From Lineus longissimus (Eukaryota > Nemertea > Pilidiophora > Heteronemertea > Lineidae): 64,000 nucleotides of DNA. Made by a program: the position numbers and the translations under genes. The stretch lies in assembly GCF_910592395.1 (NCBI RefSeq), contig NC_088311.1:4280501-4344500 (forward strand). The letters are read 5' to 3'. Below the pieces are notes generated by a model that saw only the letters and a program-made list of their open reading frames with translations, was not told the DNA's origin and did not search any database. Positions 1 through 10,358 of this stretch are shown here, piece by piece; positions within the stretch are counted from its first letter, which is position 1, and each line of letters begins with the position of its first letter.

Positions 1-100
1 TTCAAAGAATCATCCCTGCACTTATAAAAAATAAACCTTCCTTTTTAGTGCTGGAAGATACTGCAACCTTACTTGAAACCTTTGGCTGCGCAACACTTAC

Positions 101-3100
101 TATCTTTTCCACCTTCAGTTTGCTTTGCATTGGTACCATTCCCTTCTGAAAGAAAAGATGTAACCAGGCATGAACTACATTACAGTCATTAGATTATTCG
201 ACGAGTCATAAATATTACGGGAATGCATCATCATTACCTGTGTTCAGTGTGGAATTTCCCGTGCTGACCGTCGAAATATCAGTGGTCGCTGCAGTCGACA
301 GTTGCTTCGTCGTAGTAGCGCGTTGTTCCTTGGTCGTAAAGTTAAGAGTTGGAGTAACGCCCGCCGTAGTACTTTCATGGGAGTTGTCAGTTGTTGGCGT
401 TCTTGTCGAAAAACGGCCACTCGTTACGGTTGCTGTGGAATTGGGTTCAACGGTGACAACTTTAATAGGTGAAGAAGTGGTTTCAGAAGCAGTGGTATTT
501 AAAATCCACTCTGTAGAAGGTACAGATGTTGTGCCTTCCTTTATAGCTGCGCTGGTGGAAGTTGATTCCGGGGACGTTGTGGGTGAAGTGGGTGTTGTCG
601 TTGTTGTTTGTGTTGCTATTGGTGTTACTGTTACTGTAGTCGTTGTCGTTGTCGTTACAGGTTTGACTGGCGGCGAAGTTGGTACTGAAAAAAAGGTTGA
701 AATCTCGCTTCATACTCACGTCTAACATTCGTATCACACAGACGGGTTTAGCTTTACAATCCGTGCGAGTCTATTAAACTGACAATATGGATTATTTGGT
801 AAATTTGACCAGTACTGTTTTAGACACACGCTTCAGAAGCGGCTAGTTAGATTTTCTGTCATTTTACCTAAATCCCTGCCATACCATTTCAGGCCATTGC
901 CTGCATCAAAACTCTATCGGGCTCCTCAGTATTCTCAATGAGACTGAGAGACCATAATTATTCGCAAGTAAAGTTTAAGTCCCTTAAACCTTAATGCAAA
1001 GCTGAATAAATACACGCCGGTCATCCTACCTGGAGCAAAGAGGCAACCTTGTGTTACATTAACACTCCACTCCTTAGTTTCTGTGCAGCGTGCCTCCTTT
1101 TGTTTGACCGACCAATCTTCGTCGAAGAAGAAGCCAGGCCTGCACTCCACCGTTACGACGTTCCCATAGGCATGACCCACCCAATCTGCATCCGCGTTAG
1201 TGAGGTTGTCAAGAGTGGGGCAGCGAACCCCTGCAGAAAATGAAAATAGTTTTGCATAATTCAGTGATCGTTGAAATTGCGATATGGTGATTGCTCCAAC
1301 CGATTATTGGTTCTGGTGTCATGTTTTGTGCACTATTTTTACGGGCACTGTATCAGCGTTTTCATGTTATTCGATGAAAAAAATGTAGATGCACCCTTAA
1401 GTCTATTTCACAAAAAATGGACACTTACTGGGGCAGCCAAAGATGACTACAGACCATTTACCAGTTGGCAAACAAACAGCTGTCTTGTCAACCGTCATTA
1501 TGGCCTCGTGACCCTTGTCACACGTTATGTTCGCTTGACCGCCAATCATCAGACTGTCATAAGTCACATTGACGCCATATACGTTTGGTATTGGACACGT
1601 GATAACTGCAAAGAAGACGTGATTATTAGGAACGAATACCTGATAACTGAGAAAAAGAAGTGAACATCACAATTGAGCAAAATCGCCAACAGTAAGGCCT
1701 TGAATTAGCAGTTTAGTGTAACGGAGTCAAAGCGCAGTTCATTCCACGAAAAAAGGCATTTTTGAGGTACCTAAAAATTGGTGGGGAGGCAAAACACCAC
1801 TGATACTGATAGGCCTACCTCTTAATGCAGTTCATTCTACAAAAAGTTATAACATGGCATCGAAGCTCAGACTAAAATTGTTCATTAAATAGCAATATTG
1901 TCCGCGATATACGAACTACGTTACACCTATAGTTTTTGCCCCTACCTTCACAAAACAGCTCTGGTCCACTCCACGACCCAGTTTCCAAACACTCCCTCTT
2001 CCCATCCGTACTGTTGACCAATCGGTACCCACTCTTGCAGGTGTACGTCACCACCGCTTGGTATTCGCGGTCGACATTTTGAATGTCACCGTTCAAGGGG
2101 GATGTCAGAGCCGGACATCTCACCACTAAAATGGTCAAAGAACATTTTACCATCCGCAAAAGTGTATTGTTTCCACAATCTCAAAGGAGGATTGTGTTAT
2201 ACTGTAATTAAATGGCACAAATGTATTTTTTGAAGATTCAGCTTTCTCAAAAACCTATGTGTGATATTTTTCAAATTTGATGAAGCTCACCGTCACATGT
2301 GGGTAATCTTCCGCTCCAGATACCATCAGCCTGACAGGTGATGTTAACGGGCCCGTTCAAAGTGTAGCCCTTGTTACACTCGAAGGCAAGTACCGAGTTG
2401 GTAGTCGATCCATCCCCTATGACTTGGCCAAACGTGGGGTCACCAATCTCTTGGCAGCCTATGCTTTCACTAACTGAAAAAAGTGCGAATCGTGTAAGGC
2501 AATATTGACATAAAGCTCTTGCGAACATTCCCACCTCAAGATTGGAGCATTGTATTCAATATGCACAAAGAGTAACGGTCACGAAGGCCTCCTATTTCAG
2601 TCGTTAACGAAAAAGCATGTCGTTCTCGGAATGTAAAAATTGTTGCTTACACTGGCACACTGGTGTCGTCCCATTCCAAGTGCCATCCTTTTGACAAACC
2701 CGGACAGATTCGCCCACCAGGTAGAAATTTTCATCGCAAGTGAAGATAGCTTTACTCCCGATTGCCTCACTGTCAAATTTAACACTGCCATACTGCGGTC
2801 CGCCAAGCCTGGGACACTTGATTTCTGAAGAGAAAAATACATTCAATATTTGTATGCCAGCGAGAATGCATGAGAAAACTGTGTTGCATTGTGTCAAAGG
2901 CGCGATTGCGAGAACGCGCGCGTCCCGGATTTGTAAGATTCAAGCTAAATCGCACTCCCAGTCGGTGAAAACCTACCCAGAGCCTTAGAAATGCTTGTGA
3001 TGTACTTGCGGCGAACTTGCGATGGTGATGCGATGATCCTGCGGCCGTTTTTGTAACTGAATATTCAACGGAATAATATTCCGCTAGCAGCAGTTTTGCC

Positions 3101-6100
3101 GATTACGATGTATTATGCTCAAAAACGCAGATGCAGCTCCTTGTCGACTGGTGGTGATCAGAAATTGTATTGACCACACCTCATCGCAAGACCGTCGTAA
3201 GAAATCGGAATGATGGTCATGGCTTCCCTGCTTGTCTAATGGATGTCATTCCAGAGCAGAGCAAATCACGTTTTCTCCGACTTTTTCTCGCAGATCTGTA
3301 GGTAACTGGTACGTAGTAACCGAAAGTGGAAAAAGGTTTTAGAAAACTTGTGCTCGTTGAGCAAGAACATGATTCATTTGGACTGCGCGTTTCAAACCTC
3401 CAGTCATATAAATACACTATCTCCCGGCGTCGTCTTCTTTTCAAGATAATGCTCAGTGTAAGGAACCGACAAATATTGTCCAAAATGTGTGATGACGCCG
3501 GCATTCTGCACCCGATACTTACGAATACAGGTTGGCCTCGGTGCCTCGGTCACCTGGTGCCATTTCTTGTCACTTGCACAGGTCAAGGCCAACTCGTCCA
3601 GGCCATTACTGTACCTGTAGCCATCATTGCAGCGGAACTTGGCAATGTAGTTTTCGTTGTAGAGAGCTTGCGGGTTGGTGTGTGTTCCATATGTAGCGTT
3701 GGCGGGTAGGTCACTCTTCTTGCATCCCAAGACTGTAGTCAACAGAATGATATCGGCGCTTATATATCGTTACCAAAGGCAATAGCGGATTTTTAATCCT
3801 CCTGGGAAGCCAATCATGCTCGTGAGCACTTCGGATTGATCAAATAATATAAATATAGGTAAACTTTGGAATCTTGCTACAAGTATCCGTTGTTGTAATG
3901 AGACGCAACGTCTCATAAAATCTTTTTTAAACATTGTTTTCGTTTGTACATGATCGTCCTTGTCGGTGCTTGAGAAACACGAAGATAAATACATCTGTGT
4001 GACCCCTACAATACTATTGTCAAGTTTAGACTTGGACATGGGAACAACAAAGAAATGACGAATTGTGTATTATGTCATAGTGTTCCCCATCATTGTTCCC
4101 CATCAGATTGAAGCCCTGTGTGCCTCCTAGGCACAGAAAGGATTGAGTAAGAATTACACAGTGGAGGAACATATAAACGCATCAGAAATTCACAGGGTGT
4201 CCTAGATGATCGGGACAGATATCTATTGCTTGTGTAACACGACTCCGCGTATTGTAAAAATGTTCACGTTCAACTCACCAGTAAACTGAATCCTGAATCC
4301 AACTGCTCTGTTCCGGGACCAGAAAACGACGTTGCTGTTTCCCAGTGTGTCCATCACCATATTGAGTATATCCTTCTCACAGAATTTTTTTGAGTTTTCA
4401 CCTGCATATTCTGTTAAATTTGAAATTGTGAGGTACGCTTTTCTGCAGCTGGCTCCAAGTTCGAATGAATACACCTACAGAAGATAAAATGCAATCCTAA
4501 AAAATACTATTCCGAGAAGAAACTGCCTGCACTTCCCGCGATATTTGCCAGCGCTCTTCTACAGTATGTGATCATGGTGATATAAAATGTTAGTAACTCT
4601 TCCTGTGCGCAACTGTTAGCTAGCATTGATTTCCAAGATGACCGCTGGAAGGCCAGGTCACTTGGCAAAAAGGAAAAATAGAGAGGTACATATATCATTG
4701 ACTCAACTTTCAATAGCCCCAGCTGTTACGAAACATGCTCCGCCAACAGACAACAGTTCAGCAGACGACTCAGATGCCACGCGGCAGGGATAACCTCGGT
4801 TCACCATTCAGCTGAGCAGCTGAAAGAACATATATTTGTTGTTTTGTGTATCTATCGACAGCATAATTACCTTGAACAAAATGTGCTGCCCTGGGGGGAC
4901 GATGACTTGCCACTTGCAGTTGTTGTCAACGGGATAGAATAATGGGTACTTCGGGCTGACGATGTCACTCTCTTCTACGTCTTCATATGTTCCATTACAA
5001 ATTGGGATTCCTTGATGAATATAGAATTGTTTGGCGATAAGTGTCGACGACAATGGAGGGGTGAGGGACCGTTTTGCGTAGGAATTCTTTAACTTATGGC
5101 GTATATTGAGGAACATTCCGGTGATTTTGTGTGCTCGTCTCTATGGCCGTTTAAGTAATTCCAAAGCTCCTGCGGTCAAGATCGGAAAAGTGAAAATGCA
5201 GTTGCACAACATTTATAATTTGTGTTGCTTTCCAACACAACAGTTGCAAAAACATAATGTGCTGCTTCCAAACACGCGGCCAGCCACCGTTCGAGGCCTC
5301 CGCGGGAAGGCCCTCCAGTCAATGCTGGCTCGGACGTGGGGTCCTCGAAGAAAATACATGTACAGTGGAACCCCGGTCGGCGACCACCCCGCTATGACGA
5401 CCAATCGCCGGCCCCGGTGTAATGTTTTTGAGTGTTTCTGTTTTTGAGTGTTTCCCCTCATTGTTTGGGAACGCTCAAAAATAGATTGACGAGTTTTTCT
5501 GTGTATCCCCCTTATTGAAAAGTCATGGTCTCTCTAGCTGCCTATTGTTTGGAAACACTGACACATGGGAAACAACCACAGATGTTACACCGGTTTGCTC
5601 TCTAATTACCATAACAAGGCCCCCGGCTCAAAATGAAGAAACATCATCAGCCCCAAAAAAATTGGCTTTGAAAATTTTTCAGAATTAATTTTGGCGGGAA
5701 AACTTAATCATGCATTTTGTCCCCGGATTTTCAACTTCACTAACACGACCACCCCGGTGACGCGACCATTCAACATAGGTCCCATGAGTGGTCGTGTTAC
5801 CGAGGTTCCACTGTTCAAATGTAAGGACGTAGAAATAAGATTTACATGTACATACCTTCTATAAGGAACTCAAATCCTTTACCATTTCCGTTCGTACCAT
5901 CGAAGGCGATGCATACCTCCAAACCTGGACTAAACACTGTGGCTTGCTTTGGTTGATAAATCCCTGAGTATCGTCTTAATTCCCAACCTTTGCAATCAGT
6001 GCCATTGGCAGCCCCTTCGGCGATTGTGACGCTATCTCTTTCAGTTAAGGACAACGTTTTCAGAGCGACCCGAGGACGAAGACCAGTACCGAACTTGAAG

Positions 6101-8021
6101 CTTTTCGCCATCTTGCTGCCAGGTGGATACACGGACGGGTAGTTTGGTGATGTGAATGTCTCACCCGCTGAAATTACGAATAAAAAAGATAAATCAACCA
6201 CGTCATTTGCAATAAAGGAGGTCCTTCTGAAGGCAATGTTCGCATTTTATTACACATTTTTCATGTAAAATAAGAAATAAACATGCCATAAATTAGCCAT
6301 GAATATAAATATAAACATGAAATGAGTACAGCTATGTTATCACAGCAGCCAGTGCAAAAAATCCGGCAAGTAAATTCTATCTATATCATTATCTACGCTA
6401 CAGCATTGCTTAAAGCGGATGATAGCCCTGTTTTCTTAAACTACAATGTCAAACAAAAATGTGCAAAACGAATAGAACGGGGACGTGTTTGGAGAAGGAG
6501 GACGCTTTTGCACAAAGTCTTCAACATATTAAGATGGGGAGGGTCCACCTGACCTTGACATAAAATTTGCAAATTGCACTGGACATCATCACTTTCTGCG
6601 CTGCGAATCCATGCGATTTTGAGATTTGCGATGTCACTGATCAACATCTGAAATGTCCCTCTACGAGATCAAATTTAATGGTGATTAAAATCTAGCACCA
6701 GTGCACTCATCGTATTATCAAGTATGTATCCATACTTGGTGTTATCAAATGTCAACACGCCAGATCAATGGCAGGTTATCATCACTTTAACACCTTTGGT
6801 CATTAGCCCATTAAAATTCAACTGACAAGTGTCTTGTGTATACATTAATCCAGTGATAAACATATGCACTGACCGCGAATCGATACTAAGAAGTATCAAA
6901 CGACATGGTAGTAGTAGTAGTAGTAGTAGTAATTTTATTGCTCAATCTAACAAGATAGACAATGCAACAGTAGAACACACAATGATACACAAATTAACGT
7001 TACATGAATGTACAAGACGGAGACCGGTGAAATTGTTCGGAAGCTCTTGGAGTGAACAGAACGTTGGAGTAGATAGAACGTTCTATTTACTCCAAGGGAA
7101 GCCATACAATAATTTACAATAATATTGTTAAATACTATCTAGTACCAGTAGGCCTAGTCAGAAAGAATCGATCTATCCTGTGACTAACTAGAATACCGAG
7201 TAGAATTTTTGAGAACTAGAATTATTAGGTAGGATTCTTGAGTGCTCTTTTATTGAGACAGGCTATGATAAAATTGATAACAGATTTACCAATTTCTGAG
7301 TCCCCGTGATTGTATGACATAAGAAAGGAGAATTCAAACGTTCTCTCAGTGACAATACTTCCATTTAGATGGGGAGTTTTCAAAAGCCTGTGGATCGTTT
7401 GTGTGTGTCTAAATATACGGGGTGGCGGAAGATCTATAGGACTGATACAAAGTCACTTTGATTAGAAGATGGATTTTATCTTATGTTTATGATACACTGT
7501 AGTAGTAGGGCTTTCATCATCAGAGGCCTACTACTATAAAACAGACTACAATTTTAATTTTTGTTATACATGTAGGAGGTGAATAAAAGAGCTTGGAAAG
7601 TCCGACTCCCTGTGTTAAGATGTCTTAATCGGTTCAAATGTTGAACGTCAATCTCGGTAAAGGTCCATTCTACTAATCCCCGATATGCAAGAAATTCGAA
7701 CACTTTCTATTTCTATGTACATTAGAAACATATTCAATTTATAAAATGGATTTTTTCGGACGTTTTTTCATGCTCACTGTCTTCACATGAACGGGTTTTT
7801 GGGACAGTGGTGAGTTAACGAAAGGGATTAGAGGCATGTGTCAACCAGAGTGATTTGGAACGTAAATGCTCTGAAAATCATATTCTCTCATGATCTATAG
7901 TAATATTTGATTTTACAGTCTGTCATAGGTAGCCCCCGATGCCTTAGCCTGAGTACTTACCCACGTAACCACTGGTGACTAACACAACCAGGGCAAACGA
8001 CAGAGCGCGAAGGGCCACCAT
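101..8021 (-). CDS. CUB-CUB-CCPx6-mucin receptor, copy A (exons 1-12; 3' end off window)
   Basis: This is the duplicate of the complete gene at 13660-22205. Exons from 5' to 3' on the minus strand are 7961-8021 (signal peptide), 5856-6167 (CUB1), 4871-5010 and 4279-4474 (CUB2), 3523-3732, 2651-2824, 2291-2473, 1946-2125, 1429-1605 and 1030-1230 (six sushi/CCP domains), 238-684 (Thr/Ser-rich stalk) and 101-145. Every exon has exactly the length of its copy B partner and keeps the frame, so the gene looks functional. The transmembrane and cytoplasmic exons should lie left of base 1. The CUB exons differ from copy B at 22 codons, all replacements, whereas the sushi exons are almost unchanged. 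A 172-bp element inserted in intron 2 is absent from copy B. The plus-strand open frame across the stalk exon (240-725) is an antisense shadow. Confidence 0.9.
5363..5813. mobile_element. Inverted-repeat element (MITE-like) in CUB receptor intron 2, copy A
   Basis: The element begins CAGTGGAACCCCGGT (5363-5377) and ends ACCGAGGTTCCACTG (5799-5813), giving 15-bp imperfect terminal inverted repeats. It has no coding capacity. The copy B partner is 19723-19997. It was present before the segmental duplication. Only the copy A version was later interrupted by a 172-bp insertion. Confidence 0.6.
5418..5589. mobile_element. Nested 172-bp insertion with 4-bp target duplication
   Basis: This sequence is absent from copy B, where one CCGG marks the empty site. 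In copy A it is flanked by CCGG at 5414-5417 and 5590-5593. Its ends are TGTAA and TTACA. The left half folds on itself (GAGTGTTTCCC against GGGAACGCTC). The empty-site comparison makes it a clear insertion after the duplication. Confidence 0.75.
6906..6932. repeat. (GTA)n microsatellite, copy A
   Basis: About eight GTA/TAG triplets in CUB receptor intron 1, also present in copy B near 21091-21117. Confidence 0.8.
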
Positions 8022-8507
8022 GTCCGCTGTCTGCGGTAGCCGTGTAGAAAGATCCAGACTGTCCGAAGTGCTGATTAATTAATTCGATGATTGCGCATGC
8101 GTCTGAACATGACTCGGTGCTCCACTTCCATGGTGATCTCTTGGCTAATCTCAATTGGTCAAGTACCAGATATGATATATGTTGTGGCAGGCACAAAGTG
8201 GAAAAATAACTATGAAAATATTTGTTGTCTAATCTATAAGGAAATTTGTTAATCCCATTTAGAACAAAATGTCAATAACAAGATGAACATGATGTCTACA
8301 AACACTTATATATCAACCGAAAACAAACAATTTTTATTGTTTAGCACTAAAATGTCTGTAATAAATATTTTTACATGACACGGTAGGTTTCCAACATCGA
8401 CCCACGTTAAGATGTTGGTATAGACAAACATGAGGCTAGCCGCCCCGGAAAGTCCACAGACGAATACATGTACTTTCATTCTTGCTTGGCCAATTTGAGG
8501 GTAGTTG

Positions 8508-9835
8508 CTATATCGTTCCGGGTAAATCGTCGTAGATCACTGAAGAAAGATGCTGACAATTTTCATACGTTGGGTTACTCATTGTGGCCCCGCAATCTTC
8601 ACCAGCGTTTCCTGCAAGGACAAAAATACGAGATGATATGCCACGGCAACACTGCGTTAGGCCCAATTGAGTTTTGATAAGTAAAATTCACCCGCTGACG
8701 TGGTTGGCGCCTTTTGAGGGTAGGACATGATACTACTCTGCACTGAGGCCCTTCGATCATTATTCTAATTTCAAAACAATAGTCCGGACTTGTTAATTTA
8801 CTGATAATTCCTACCTTTGCTTGTCGAGCAGGCAGCGCCATTCTGTCTTAACACTAAACCGATGACAAGAGAAACACCTACTGCCATTAGTACCACAACA
8901 ACGATTACAGAAATGATAATATTGTAACCCGAGTGTGGCTCCGAAGATGCTGGAACAATTCCTGGAAGGTAAGATGCGGAAATATTAAGAACCCGAGTAA
9001 CAGTAAACAAACATGTAATCAAGATTGACAAATAAATCATTGCTTATTCGTGGACAGATTTTTAAAAACTGTTGATCAAGGCATCCGATTTCAAAAGAAG
9101 CTTAATTACTCTTCATGCAGTCAGCAATTTGGTCCCCATCTAGTCGGAGTCACCGTTGCTCGGCCTCGCTATAAAGTGATGCAGCTTACCCGTTCGATTT
9201 ACAATATTCGGCCACTTTACTGTCGGTGGTATCGTGTACGATGAAATGGTTCGCGTCTTGGTTGTCTTATCACGTGGTTTAATTGTGATGTTATGACGCA
9301 CTGGGGCTGGCCTGTTGATTACCGTACATGTAGTTGAGGTTTTCAATATCTCTGAGATGTAGGTAGGATCTGGTGGCACTAAAGGTAGAAATGAGGATTC
9401 AAATTTTAAAAGCGTGAGGATACGTATTACGTTGAATTTCAATCAAATTTTAAACAAGCTTTATTTAGCACATTACGCATATCTATGAGCATACGGGTTT
9501 ACTATAAAACGACCGAGAGAAAACCTATTTGCACGTACACTTACATGTACTTGGCAACTTCGTCGAGAATATTTTTCTGCATGTTTTGCTTATTGTGGAG
9601 CCAACATTCGTGGTAATGGTGACTGTATACGCGATTCCGGGGACCAGCCCTTTCAGAGTCGCCCGCGAGGTCCGTACTACTTTCTTCCTCCCAATGGAAC
9701 CTGTGATTGCTGCCTCTTGGCTCGTCTCCACAACATAGTAGTCCAAGTTGCCAGTCACCGGTTTCCAGCTAATGTCCGCACTTGTTGCTGTGATCCTTCT
9801 AAAGTTTATTGTCGCCGGGTCAACGGACTGTGGCC
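8508..9835 (-). pseudogene. 5'-truncated duplicate of FN3 receptor gene (exons 3-6 only)
   Basis: Exons 9545-9835 (second FN3 domain), 9190-9378 (Thr-rich stalk), 8815-8961 (transmembrane) and 8508-8611 (cytoplasmic tail, stop) match copy B exon for exon in length and frame. The copy has no counterpart of exons 1 and 2, because homology with copy B ends at 10153, just before the end of exon 2. Without a signal peptide or original promoter it would not make the normal receptor. A new upstream exon remains possible, since the remaining exons have no stop or frameshift. It differs from copy B at about seven replacement codons (for example N/K, I/K, I/T in the FN3 domain). Confidence 0.75.
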
Positions 9836-10358
9836 CTGAAGGTATTTCATATATATAATAGTTGCCTTTGAAATTTTATAGAAGAAAAAAGATTGGGTTA
9901 TTCGCCAAGCCATGGACCTACCAAATGGATGGTAGTGCAATCGTGAGCAATATCAGTACCAACAGAATATTATATGTAAGAGTGGGTAAGACTGTTACCC
10001 CTTCTGTTGACTTTTTGATTTTGTAGCGACACGTACGAACAGCAACAATAAACATCTCGCGGGCCTGCGAGTTGCAAGAAAACAAAATTCTACAGCTGAA
10101 ACCTTTGATCGCCTTCGCTTTCTTTTCTCCCGTGTGCGTTGAGCCTGTAGGCAATAAGGCAATAATCAATCATTAGGAAAACGCATAGCCAGATATTCAA
10201 TCATTAGGACTGCCTGAGACGTACAAGCTAAAATAAAATTGTTCTATCGGTAATTGGACAAGTAAGATAGATTTTTCTTAGATGTGAACAAAGGCGAATT
10301 TTCTCGAATGAGAAGGGCCGAAGCAGTAGTTATTCTAATTTCCTTTTTTTAAATTTAG

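Larger units (their letters stand above)
1..10153. repeat. Tandem segmental duplication, copy A (left part off window)
   Basis: This block is nearly identical to about 14373-24419 over its whole length, at roughly 1 percent difference in most introns. The offset drifts between about 14,180 and 14,373 bp because of small indels. It contains the CUB/CCP receptor gene, missing its last two exons off the left edge, and the last four exons of the FN3 receptor gene. Homology stops at 10153, nine bases before the position equivalent to the donor of FN3 exon 2 in copy B. Base 1 is still homologous to copy B, so the left end of the unit is not visible. Confidence 0.95.

Noticed and set aside
240-725. 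Long plus-strand open frame of 161 codons, Val-rich (and its copy at 14612-15073)
   Set aside because: It is the antisense of the Thr/Ser-rich stalk exon of the CUB/CCP receptor, which has splice sites and phase on the minus strand.
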